Source: Pirellulales bacterium (GTDB taxonomy: Bacteria; Planctomycetota; Planctomycetia; Pirellulales; Pirellulaceae). From it: a stretch of DNA of 55,002 nt. The position numbers were made by a program, and so were the translations under genes. Location: positions 1 through 55,002 of the forward strand of contig JAKUOW010000009.1 in assembly GCA_022451045.1 (NCBI GenBank). The letters are read 5' to 3'. How positions within the stretch are numbered: the first letter of the stretch is position 1; each line of letters starts with the position of its first letter. Shown one piece after another: positions 13,005 to 22,700 of this stretch. The notes beneath the pieces were generated by a model. That model was not told where the DNA came from. It was given only the letters and a program-made list of their open reading frames with translations, and made no database searches.

Positions 13005-13552
13005 GTAAATCTCACAGAGTTTTTCTAGAGCCACGAGAACAGGTACTTGCCAAGCGCCTTGCAGACAGGCGGCTGGGCAGCAAGTATGTGCCAGTTGGCG
13101 AGAAGAGTTACACACGAAACACAACACCATGGGAGTCGCATTATATCGGCTTGCAAGGTGAGATAGCAGTCGGCAAACTGCTACGCTATCCGATAGGAGA
13201 GTTTATCAGCCCATCAGGCGATGGTGATGAACCAGATTTATTTTGGGGCCGTCGAAGCGTAGAAGTAAAGACGACTAAGTATTCACCGCCAATATTGAAG
13301 TTGGATAAACTCACAGACTTTGTTACAGACGTATTAGTTCTCTGTTATCTCGCAGAAGAATCTGTTATTGATGTTATGGGTTGGGTGTCTAAATCAGATT
13401 TCTTTGATAAACATTCAAGCCGCAATTTTGGTTACGGTGAAAGAGCGATAGTAGAAGAAGGGGGTTTGAATCCGGCGAGTGATTTAATTGTGTGTGAACA
13501 TGGTGTGAACCGTGTTCGTAGCCCAGGAGTCCATATTGATATTGACGTTTAA
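13001..13552 (+). CDS. PD-(D/E)XK-like putative endonuclease
   Basis: 183 residues, ATG 13001 overlapping the previous stop (ATGA). The middle of the protein reads LQGEIAVGKLL, then GDGDEPDLFWGRRSVEVKTTKYSPP. An Asp followed about 11 residues later by Glu-X-Lys is the signature of PD-(D/E)XK restriction-like nucleases, and the preceding Glu-containing helix fits the fold. Position directly after a methyltransferase-like gene raises the possibility of a modification and cleavage pair, or of a Holliday-junction or replication nuclease. Context alone does not decide. It is the last gene before the attachment region. Confidence 0.65.
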   Translation: MSKSHRVFLEPREQVLAKRLADRRLGSKYVPVGEKSYTRNTTPWESHYIGLQGEIAVGKLLRYPIGEFISPSGDGDEPDLFWGRRSVEVKTTKYSPPILKLDKLTDFVTDVLVLCYLAEESVIDVMGWVSKSDFFDKHSSRNFGYGERAIVEEGGLNPASDLIVCEHGVNRVRSPGVHIDIDV

Positions 13553-13586
13553 AAACAATGACTTAGCTGGAAATAAAGAAGCGGTT

Positions 13587-13605
13587 TGGCTCCCCGGGAC
13601 GGATT
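13587..13605. other. Putative attP core matching a tRNA-Asn 3' end
   Basis: The reverse complement of 13587-13605 reads AATCCGTCCCGGGGAGCCA. This matches the T-arm, acceptor strand, discriminator and CCA end of an alphaproteobacterial tRNA-Asn (acceptor TCCCCGG/CCGGGGA, then GCCA). No tRNA gene is present here, so it looks like the phage half of a tRNA attachment site. It lies 157 bp before the integrase start. Confidence 0.6.
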
Positions 13606-13666
13606 CCAAAATCAGTAAAAAAAATAAGTAAATAGTACAAATTCCCTGTTTTCTGCGGTTTTCGCT

Positions 13667-13703
13667 TGTATCACTATTAATATTAATGTATCAGTTTGTA
13701 TCA
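13667..13703. repeat. Tandem TGTATCA half-sites beside the integrase
   Basis: TGTATCA occurs at 13667-13673, 13687-13693 and 13697-13703, all in one orientation and spaced 20 and 10 bp. They therefore lie on one face of the helix. The last two form a 10-bp tandem repeat TGTATCAGTT. These may be repressor, excisionase or integrase arm-type sites. Confidence 0.65.
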
Positions 13704-13761
13704 GTTTGTTTCTTTAAGAACTGAACTTGGTGTGAACATTGTGTGAACCGGAGGGAGTTAT

Positions 13762-15183
13762 ATGATTACACTTAAAGATCTAAAAGAGCTTAGTGAAAGC
13801 AAAATTAAGACACGGCGTTCAGATGGTACCATACTTGGATTAGTCTGGAGGATAAGCGCAACCGGCCAAGTTTCAGCAGCCTATAGACTGCGAGAGGCAT
13901 CAATGCAAAAAGCGGTCAATAAAGTGTTTATTTCAAACATGCCGCTTGAGTCTGAAACTTACAAGTCGGTTCGTAAGCAAGCCATGTCTTACATGCTTAA
14001 GGCAGCAAACGGTGAACAGGTTTTTGATGAACCAGCGGCACAACTACAAAAACAATCGTACACTATTGGCGAATACTTTGCAGTGTTCCTTGTAGATAGG
14101 CCACTGGAACAAAATCAAAAGAGTAGACTGACACTCAACGCACCAAACACCGTGAGGCGCGACAAGGGATCAATGAACTGGCTACTCAATCAGCAAGTTG
14201 GAAGAACTACATTGCGTGACGTTGATTTAAACGACCCAAAAATAGCCAGTTACTTAGATCGTATTGTAAGAAATATGGCTGAAAATGGTGGTCGTGGAAA
14301 GGGACAGTTTGAGAAAGCGCTTCCAAGATTAAAGACGATGTTTAAGATAGCAGTTCGCAACCAAGAGATAGGTTTCGATCCGCTTTTTGATTATGTGTGG
14401 TCGCAACCAGAGAGTAAGGTAGCCAAAGCAATTCCACCGGATGAACTTGGTATTATTATAGCAGAGTGCCGAAAATTTTCTGCTGGTGTGGGAAGATACA
14501 AAGCAAAGAAGTGGACACGTTTAGGCATCTTGTTCGAAATAAAGGCCATCATGGGAACAAGAAATAAAGAGTTAAACACATTAGAAAAAAGTCAGGTGTG
14601 TTTCAATTCGAACACATTTACGCTGCGTGCAGACCAGGCAAAAACTAGGAAGGAATATAGGTTTGCTTTCACGTCAGAGGTAGCACGTTTATTGAAGAGC
14701 AGTCCGGCTTGGGATGAACCTAATAATAAGTTGGTGTTCGGAATAAATAGTAAACCCTGTGATAGCTTCGATAAAGAATGGCATTTTATGTTAGATGGCA
14801 CTAGCTTATTTGGAGACGTTGAGTTTTTAGAAAAACAAAAAAGACGATTACTCAAGAAGCGAACAGTGAACCAATTACATCCCGACGAGTTAATTATCTT
14901 TAAAAATTTGTCACAAGAACTCTCTGATTTAAAAACAACTCGTTACAGAGGCCACGATACTCGTCACGCTTTTGCCACCGATCAGATGAGGTCGGCGGTG
15001 CAAGCTGGTATGGTTATGTCTGAGCGAGATCAGCATGAGGTGTTGTCGCAGATAGGAAAGGGGCTGCAACATTCTGACACAAAAACTACTGCGCACTATG
15101 TACGACCAGATGATGAGATCAAGAGAAAGATGGTTGAGAATAGGCAGGCTGCGTTGCAGATAGCATTAAGCTCTGCCAAATAA
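13762..15183 (+). CDS. int: Tyrosine recombinase integrase
   Basis: 473 residues, ATG 13762 behind GGAGGG. The integrase joins phage attP to the bacterial attB by site-specific recombination. An N-terminal arm-binding region (1-95) precedes a core-binding helical domain (about 98-215) and the catalytic domain. Catalytic residues visible: R267 (IMGTRNKEL), H398 and R401 (GHDTRHAFA), H437 (GLQHSDTKTT) and Y446 (AHYVRP). An insertion of charged residues at 350-390 lengthens the catalytic domain relative to lambda Int. The adjacent tRNA-like 13587-13605 and the AlpA-like gene complete an integration module. Its 3' end overlaps the opposing endolysin gene by 18 bp. Confidence 0.93.
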   Translation: MITLKDLKELSESKIKTRRSDGTILGLVWRISATGQVSAAYRLREASMQKAVNKVFISNMPLESETYKSVRKQAMSYMLKAANGEQVFDEPAAQLQKQSYTIGEYFAVFLVDRPLEQNQKSRLTLNAPNTVRRDKGSMNWLLNQQVGRTTLRDVDLNDPKIASYLDRIVRNMAENGGRGKGQFEKALPRLKTMFKIAVRNQEIGFDPLFDYVWSQPESKVAKAIPPDELGIIIAECRKFSAGVGRYKAKKWTRLGILFEIKAIMGTRNKELNTLEKSQVCFNSNTFTLRADQAKTRKEYRFAFTSEVARLLKSSPAWDEPNNKLVFGINSKPCDSFDKEWHFMLDGTSLFGDVEFLEKQKRRLLKKRTVNQLHPDELIIFKNLSQELSDLKTTRYRGHDTRHAFATDQMRSAVQAGMVMSERDQHEVLSQIGKGLQHSDTKTTAHYVRPDDEIKRKMVENRQAALQIALSSAK

Positions 15184-15612
15184 CTTTGCCTCGGCTGCGC
15201 GGCGTAATATCAACCCGCGCAGCTTCTTACCTCCGGCGTAGACCCATTTATGAAACTCCCGCTGTGCGCCATCAAAGTCGCCTCGGTTTAGCTTGCGACG
15301 CAGCGTACTGCTCTGAAGCGCGCCACTGCCAAGGTTAAACGCGAAGGACACTAGGGCGTCATTTTGACACTCTTCTAGCGGCACTTTAATCAAACGCTCA
15401 ATGGCTCTTTCAAATCTTTGCAACTCATGCTTTAGCTGCTGCTGCCCTTCTTCCAGGGTAATCTCTCCGCTATCCAGCGTAAGCGGGTTGCCTTTCATGT
15501 CGCGTGTAAAACCGTAACCGCGTGTCAGCCGGTTGCCGCTGCATAGATAAATCTTGCTGGACCATCCTTCGAAGTGACAAATGAGATCAATACCGGTTTT
15601 ACTTGTTTGCAT
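15166..15612 (-). CDS. GH24 phage lysozyme (endolysin)
   Basis: 148 residues, cleaving peptidoglycan glycan strands at lysis. The T4-lysozyme family signature is present: E15 in CHFEGW, then C24 and T30, matching Glu-8aa-(Asp/Cys)-5aa-Thr, followed by RGYGFT. Further family marks are NDALVSFAFNLGSGALQSSTLRRKLN and a C-terminal GLILRRAAEAKLF. There is no signal peptide or SAR anchor, so export depends on a holin encoded upstream in the same transcript. Last gene of the late minus-strand operon, convergent with the integrase. Confidence 0.92.
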   Translation of the reverse strand: MQTSKTGIDLICHFEGWSSKIYLCSGNRLTRGYGFTRDMKGNPLTLDSGEITLEEGQQQLKHELQRFERAIERLIKVPLEECQNDALVSFAFNLGSGALQSSTLRRKLNRGDFDGAQREFHKWVYAGGKKLRGLILRRAAEAKLFGRA

Positions 15613-15949
15613 TTTTCACCGGCTTTTTATCTATACATCGTTCTATTTTTAAAAATTTGATGCGATCATTACTCACATGCCGCCAGACTGTGCCTCTGCC
15701 GTTGCTTATTGCAAAGATCGTTTCACTGATACTAATCTTAATAATGATAGCTGGCTCACCATCCACATAGCAAGGTTGCCCTTCATACCAGGCTTGATCC
15801 AGTTTAAACTTTAACCCAGCAACAAGATTAGTGGCCCAGTCTTTCAAAGCTAACGCAACCACCATAGCTAATGTGATTGCCATCAACGGCTGTAGCATTT
15901 CGAGAAAGCCGAATGATAACGCATTGAGGTTCATGCTTGGTATTTCCAT
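15599..15949 (-). CDS. Lysis-cassette membrane protein, 116 aa
   Basis: One strong transmembrane helix at residues about 17-37 (MLQPLMAITLAMVVALALKDW), then a soluble part with beta-strand character (CYVDGEPAIIIKISISETIFAISNGRGTVWRHVSN). The layout recalls a mechanosensitive-channel-like or anchored beta domain. Encoded between small basic or membrane genes and the endolysin, and overlapping the endolysin start, so it probably acts in lysis, for example as a spanin-like or holin-modulating protein. No lipobox is seen. The start could be ATG 15949 or the internal ATG 15 nt later. Confidence 0.6.
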   Translation of the reverse strand: MEIPSMNLNALSFGFLEMLQPLMAITLAMVVALALKDWATNLVAGLKFKLDQAWYEGQPCYVDGEPAIIIKISISETIFAISNGRGTVWRHVSNDRIKFLKIERCIDKKPVKNANK

Positions 15950-15952
15950 CTT

Positions 15953-16099
15953 CTATGCTCTTTTTTTCTTGGCTGTTTTCTTGGCACGAGCAAATTGCTT
16001 CTTAGTAGGCGCACCCTTCGCACCTTTGCGCCGCATTTTCTCGCCGCTACCTGCTTTAATTCTGGCTCGTTTTTTTTGGATGTTTCGATAGAGCGACAT
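15953..16099 (-). CDS. 48-aa very basic protein
   Basis: The frame, read on the minus strand, gives 48 residues with about 40 percent Lys/Arg. It opens MSLYRNIQKKRARIKAG and ends in AKKTAKKKRA. The start overlaps the stop of the upstream gene (TAATG), which supports translation. Similar small basic proteins occur again at 31810-32495 and 49473-49760. They probably bind phage DNA or neutralise it inside the head, but this is inference. Confidence 0.6.
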   Translation of the reverse strand: MSLYRNIQKKRARIKAGSGEKMRRKGAKGAPTKKQFARAKKTAKKKRA

Positions 16100-16269
16100 T
16101 ATTTTTTATCCTGCATTAGTTTGTTTACTAGTTCGTAGAGCACCCGCACTTTGTCCTGCAATACGGAGATGTCGGTGTGTGATTTCGCAAGCGCAAAGAC
16201 CAACGCCAGAAAACCAAGAAACACCGGCCATAGCGTTGACACTATCTCTAGGAACCCAACTCCTTCCAT
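16099..16269 (-). CDS. 56-aa single-span membrane protein, holin-like
   Basis: A transmembrane helix at residues 6-28 (LEIVSTLWPVFLGFLALVFALA) is followed by a charged coiled-coil-like segment (DISVLQDKVRVLYELVNKLMQDKK). Small size, one span and position between a three-span holin-like gene and the endolysin fit a pinholin, antiholin or holin partner. Its TAA overlaps the next start (TAATG). Confidence 0.6.
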   Translation of the reverse strand: MEGVGFLEIVSTLWPVFLGFLALVFALAKSHTDISVLQDKVRVLYELVNKLMQDKK

Positions 16270-16278
16270 TTCTCTGCC

Positions 16279-16743
16279 CTATTTTTTAAACCGTTGCATG
16301 GCTCTGCCGCCAAACCAGAAGCTGATTATTGCTGCAAAGATTGCTGCCGATCCGTCGTCGTAAATCACCGGCATAGCTTCGGCTATCATCATTCCTTCGA
16401 GCCAAACCAGCGCGTATAAAGCGAATCCTTTAGTCGCAATAAACCATGATAAAAACGTGTAGGTAACGACAGGACGTACCGAGCCACGGAGACCATTAAT
16501 AAAACCGCCTGGCTTTGTTTGAATGGAACTATCATGTTGATATATAGCTTTTGTTTGAGCGATGTCAGCTTGTGCATTTATTTCTTCCAGTCTTAATTCG
16601 TGTTGTATTTTGGCAGCTTCCATATTCAGCTTGACCATCTCGCGTTCATGCTTACGGTCTTGCCATTCATCGAACATGTCAAAGATGCGCGGAACCGCTG
16701 ATGCAGCAAAGCCGCCCAGTGATCCCAACAATGTGAGAATCAT
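16279..16743 (-). CDS. Holin, 3TM/GTA-type family
   Basis: 154 residues. A hydrophobic N-terminal stretch and a long charged helix (about 25-70, with DEWQDRKHEREMVKLNMEA) precede a conserved block: GSVRPVVTYTFLSWFIATKGFALYALVW, then a final span IFAAIISFWFGGRAM. The RPxxTY and FWFGxR motifs are those of the three-transmembrane holin family found in phages and gene transfer agents. The protein would open the inner membrane at the set time and release the endolysin encoded downstream. Confidence 0.82.
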   Translation of the reverse strand: MILTLLGSLGGFAASAVPRIFDMFDEWQDRKHEREMVKLNMEAAKIQHELRLEEINAQADIAQTKAIYQHDSSIQTKPGGFINGLRGSVRPVVTYTFLSWFIATKGFALYALVWLEGMMIAEAMPVIYDDGSAAIFAAIISFWFGGRAMQRFKK

Positions 16744-16746
16744 TTT

Positions 16747-19700
16747 CTAATCCTTAATACTATCTACTGCTTTGAGTGTTTTGCGTGACAATTCGGCACG
16801 TTGTTTTTTCAGCTTCTCAAGCTGCTTGCGCTTTTCCTCAAGAGGCAGATTGCTAAAGTCGCGTATCTGTCTTTCGAGTGCGGATATTTCATTTAGTCTT
16901 TTTACTGTATCGCTCACCGGCTTGGATAACATCGCCTGATCTCCTACTGCATCTACCAGTTCACGATAACGTTCTGGATTTCTAAACTTCTCTTGATTGC
17001 GAATGCCTTGTCGGTATGCTTTCAGTTGTGCGTTTAGTTCACGCAACTCCTGTTCACTCGCGCTGTAGCCAGGAAACTCTGACGGCACAAAGCGACCCAC
17101 TGTAAACCTGCCGAAGATTGTATCGTTAAACTCTTCCGGTAAAGGCGGCATACCGTTGGCGCTGCGCATAACCATATCTGCTGCTTGCAATACCATGGAG
17201 CCTACCTTGGGAAACCATGCGTCGGCATATGCCTGTACCCGCTGTGGAGCCATATCAAGCTGTCTTGCGATTGCAGCAATAGACTGCGGCGTTCTATCTG
17301 TTATTGTTGCGTCGGCTTCGCCTTCTTTACCAACAAACTGTCTTTGATGTGCTGGTACAAGATCACGGCCACGGAAAAGATCTTTGAGAATAATGTCTTG
17401 ATAGACACCTTTTATATACGGCCCAGCTACCTCACCTGGATCTATCTTGAATATACCGCCAAGGATGAAGCCCATTGTTTTTACAAAGTCCTCGCCGTCA
17501 GCTTCCTTGTCAATGATCTGTTCCATCAATCGTTCTGGTACAGTCATACTTACCGCACCAAGTTCAAATGGTTTTGGTATAGCTATGTGTGGATTTGTAA
17601 TACCAACAGACTCAAGTGCTTCTCGCGGAATAAACTTATCGAGATACATATGTAGATACAGATCTTTCGATACCTGACTTTCTTCTCTGTATCTTTCATC
17701 ATCGTAGTTCATTGCATACAGCGCGGTAGCCGCACCGGCATACAGTGTGCTCATTAGTAAAAAGTTTTTACGGTTCTTTCTGTTGAGTCCTCTTGCCAGC
17801 GAATAACCACCCTGCGCTCTGGCGTTGAGGAAAGGCACAGTACGGATCAGTAGCTGCACCGCCTGATGTTTGCCCGATAAACTGTAGTCAATAATATCAC
17901 GCGATTGAAACGCTGATTCGAAGCCGCCAACACCGCGCTCCCTCGAACTGTTGTATACAGACAATCTGTTTGCTTGTTCAGTTGCTTGGCCTACCTTATC
18001 CCACAACGCCCACGCATTGGCTGGCGCTGCGATTATCGGATTAGTTTTGCTACCAGTTACCTTTTTGAAACGTCGAAGATCGTTGCCGTAAAAACCACCG
18101 ATTGCCATACCGCCGTTTACACGCAACTCCTGCATCACAGCATCGTCTGAAAGACTTCGCTGCAATCCTCTGAACACACCAGTCAGTGGGTTGTATCCAC
18201 CACGCAGCGCTCTGGTTGCCATCGTATCACGCATCAAGTTTGCCAACATGAAGTCTGGCATCATGGTGATCATACGAGAAAAGAATGTTCTGCTTGTATT
18301 CATAAAATCCATGAATGCACCCATGGATTTTGGCGGCAGCTCTGATAGCGCAGCAAAAAGATTTTGATCGTTTACTTCAAAGTAATCAGTGCCATGCTGC
18401 TCAACCATATTACCGTCAGCGTCTTCGACTTCTCTTATGCGCCGCACATACACAACGTTCTGTGCGGGCTTACGCATAATCGGTTCCATGGTGAAGATAG
18501 TTTGCAGCCCTTCGATGTTTCGTGTTTCGTTCACCAGTGGATGATCATCACCTAACGCTCTAATCAGCGTTTGTCGAATACCATCCGGTGTTACCTTACT
18601 TGCTGAAGCAAAAGAAGAGGGCACTTTTTTGAAGACATCCATGCCGGTATCAGGACCAAAGTTCTCGACCATCAGTTGCATGCCACGGTTCTTGAGCGAC
18701 TTACCAAGTAGGTATTCAGTGTTTTTCACCATGTTGTCGAGGATGTTATTTATTTTACTTTCACCGCCGAAAAGTCTGCGTGAAGGCGAACCAACTGTAC
18801 CTATGCCCCCAACTGAAGGCGGCGTAACAATACGGCTATCGGGATCTAAGATACGATAGAAAGGCACATAGTCACCGAAGCTGCGCCATGTGTCTGCTTG
18901 CTCCTGCGACAACACCTGACTATCCACCGCAACCTGTACGATGTTATCGTTAAACTCTACATACTCTTTCCTTGCTTGCTCAAACAGCGGGTACTGTCTG
19001 CCAAGATCGAGAAGGGTGCTGATCTCACCTTGTGATAACACGCTTTCTCTTTTGTCAGCCAGCAGTCTATTGGCTCTTACAGCGTAAGCATACGCACCGA
19101 ATAGATGAAGTCCGTCGTCACCATATTCTTTGACAATTGGTTCAATAATTTTCAGCAGTGACTTTTTCTCTGGCAGCACTTCGAAGCCTTGATTGGTATA
19201 TCTGGCTTGACCGTTATTCAAAAAATAACTAACGGTTCCTGATACGTCGTTTGCTAGTCGCATCATTTTGTATGCAGATTTATCTGCGTCTGGAAGCACA
19301 CCGCCGAAGCGCTCTCGCTCTAGCTGATTAACCGGATAGTATCTATCGAATATCTGCGTTATCCAGTTGCCGTTTTTGAAACCGGTAAACTTATCTTTCA
19401 TGTAGCCAAGCAATCGGAAGCTGCTGCCATTGTCACGGCTATGCACTTTGTCGGCTGCGGCCATGATGTCATTGTCAACATTCATGGAGAACTCAACGTT
19501 ACGCACAACCGGATCAACTGTTTTCTTTTCTCGCTGTGCTAAATCAGGAGAGTATATTGTGACGGTTGCGTAATAAGTGTTGCGTGTTCGTGGATCAACG
19601 ACTGGTGTGACCAGTGCGTGTATGCGGTATTCTTTACCGGCAACTCTCTTTGTTGCTTCTAATCGTCCTTTTATTTTGTTGCCTCTTGCATCCGGCACAG

Positions 19701-22700
19701 ACACAGCACCGGTATGGTTGGCAGTCACATACTGCAATGCGTCAACGTCGTCACGAAAACCAAGTTGTTGCAGTTCTTCAACATGACCTCTTTGCTTGAC
19801 ATGCCGCTGTCCAAAGCCGCCGATGTCTGCATCTCCTGTGCCGGTCTTGCCAGTAGGGTAGATCACGCGACCTGGCCCAAAATCACCTTGAGCCGCAGCT
19901 CTTAATGCGCGAACATCTTTGGCATTTATCGCTCTGCCGAAAAAAGGTTTTCCGCTTTGATTTGGAACAACGGTTCTTGTATCCAGTGAGAACTCAACGT
20001 CTGGAAATCCAGTGAGGTTGGGATCGACTTCAACAGACGTACCGTAATCAAATGTCTCCATGGCACGATTGAAAACATCTTCAATATCAGCCAATACTTT
20101 TTTAGATCGCGCTGTTTCTTCTGCTGTCAGTTCACTTGTAGGTTTATCAAGAAGCCGCTTGATGGGTTGCCGCATCGCATGTGCTTCTTTATGTACTTTG
20201 CTGATCGGCGCAGGTACAACCTGTAATTCAAGCGAAACAATCTCATTGACTGCTATCTGTGTATGTACTGCCCGATACCCACCTGGCTTTGGATCTAGCA
20301 TGAAGTTGTCAACTTCAAGGTTCATCAATCGATCCATTTGATCAATGACTTTTGAAAGCGCCGTGCCGTCGTCAACGACTATTCTTGCGCCAATGTAATC
20401 AGGCATTGTGCTGGCTGGTCTTCGTTTTTGCGCAACCTTGGCTTGCATGCCAGGGCTGTCTTTCACTCTCGCTTTGGAGAACGATGCCCCAGTAATTGCA
20501 TCCGCAACGTCTGTTAAAAAACTACTCACATCGTCCATCACACGGTTGGCTTCGTTGAGTAAATCAGTTATATTATTTAAACCTTGGAGGTGCGGTTTGC
20601 CCGAAGATTCATCAAAAGAACCCATGGCTACTGATGGCGAAATATTAGCTGGGCCACTGGATATAAACGGTACTCTTTCTCGTTGGCGTGAACGATCCGA
20701 TGGATCAAGCGTTGTCGAAATCTGGGATGGAAACCGGTTTATAACCAGCGACGGCTCCATCACATTGAAAGATTTTTTCCCGCCAGACGTTTGATCTTTC
20801 TGTGCTGGTGTTTCTATAGACGCTTCCATTACATCTGGTAACGGAAACAAATCTTGCTCTGCCGCTGGTGCGGGAGGCTCTTTCTGACGTAACGATCCAA
20901 TAAGAAGCTGTTCCGGTGTTGGCTTGTCACCAATTAAATCTGCACCCGCACTCGTTTTGTTTGCTTCTGTTATATAGTAATCAAGTCTATCTGCGACTGC
21001 TTTTGAAGACGCTGGCTTTGTGAAAGTGTCGTCAGTAAAAAAGGTACGCAACCATCCTCTTTGTATTGGATTCATTTCGCCAGTAAAGGCATCCGTTTGA
21101 TCTACAAATTCTGCAACACTGCGACCTTCATCTTTTGCTCTTCGATAAACATTCAACGCTTCCCGCAGATTATCTGTCGTGTCCATGAATGGATCGATTT
21201 CGTTTCTTTCAGCGGCATTTCTCATCATTGCCCATTTAGATGCACCTTCGCGTAAAGCGTTACCCACTGATTTTCTGGTCGGGTCTGGCGATTCAAAAAA
21301 ATCTGCCACAAGTCTATCGTCTTCGTAGGCATACCGAAAAAGTGCGGCGTCTATGCGTCGGATGCCGTCGATGTTTATGCGGCCCTTCTCGTCCATGTAC
21401 TGCGCACTGTCAGCTTCAGATACAACCTCACCCATGAATGCTCTACGGAAGCCATTGTTAGCCGCAGCGTTTATATCGCCGCCCTGGTACTGTGCAACAA
21501 TCTCCGGTGTCATAGCATCAGCGTCGGAAGCCGCCATTTCTGTGCTGCTCATTCCCAGTGTAGTGCGCATGTTGCTTTCACGAACAAAGTCAGCCCTTGC
21601 GTCTGGACTTGTTGCGGTTCGATTTACGCGAACCAATACCGGATTATTAAATCCTGTTACGTCAAACCCAGCTTCCGAAATAGCGCTTCTATAATTAGCA
21701 TAGGCTTGCGGATTACCCGCAGCGGCTTTACGCAACGCTAATATTCTACCGTTACCAGACTCAACCATGTTGTCTGTGCCAACAACCGGCGCACCTTCAG
21801 CAGACGACGGAGACTTTAAAAGAAACGCAGGGTTCAGTTCTCGTGCTATCTTATTTACTTGCTGTTCGCTTGCGGCTCTCGTTCTATCCCTTGGTTGCAA
21901 TGCAGCAACATAATTTGGATTGACTTGCAAATCATCGGTCTGTGATGGGATGAGATCATTTAACTCTTTGACTTCGTAGGTAACACCGACTTCTGTTCCC
22001 GCTGGTGTAACAATTCTGTCAGTTGGTTCTATGTCAGATATAGGGGCTTCGGGTATCTCTGGAGGTAACGCTGGTTCTTCAACAACAGGCTCCGGTTCTG
22101 GTACAGGTTCTGCCGCGACAGGTTCCGGTTCTGGTGCAGGTTCTGGCGTAGGTGCTGGTTCCGGCTCTACTTGTGGCTCAACAGCCGGTGCTGCTTCTGG
22201 TGTAGCTTGTGCAGTCGTTGGAAACTGTTGCGTAATCTTGCCTTCGGCTGCAAACAACAGTGCCTGTTTCTGCGTCATGCGACCACTCATCTTTGCGATG
22301 ATGCGATCCAGACTATCACTGAAGAAATCAAAGGCTCTGCTTACGACGTTGCGTTTTGCAGGCTTGCCGGTTTGTTTGTAAAGTTCAAGCGCATAGGCTC
22401 TAGCTTCTCTGGGCGTGATGATTGCGCCTTGTTCCTGTAGTGAAGTGTTGTACTGCGCAAGTAGTTTGGGATCGAGTAATCTTTTGACAGCAGGTGACAG
22501 CGCATTGCGGAGTGTGCTTGCTTGTTTGAATCCACTTGACCATGCAGCATGGGCTTTCGGATCTTGCTGTGAAAATATTGTGTCGTGAAAATGCAGCACT
22601 TCGTGAGCCATAGCTGCGCGGGGATTTTGCCGTGGGTCTATTCGTATTTCGTTATTGCTTGCAAAGAATCCACCCTTGGCTTGACGACCACCGACTTCAA

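Noticed and set aside
13553-13761. A tRNA gene in the intergenic region
   Set aside because: Only the 3' portion (19 bp) resembles a tRNA; no D-arm, anticodon arm or acceptor 5' strand is found. It fits an attachment site instead.
22031-22381. Plus-strand open frame rich in Ser/Gly
   Set aside because: It is the antisense shadow of the Pro-Glu-rich hinge of the polyvalent protein. It has no ribosome-binding site and its codon structure comes from the opposite strand.
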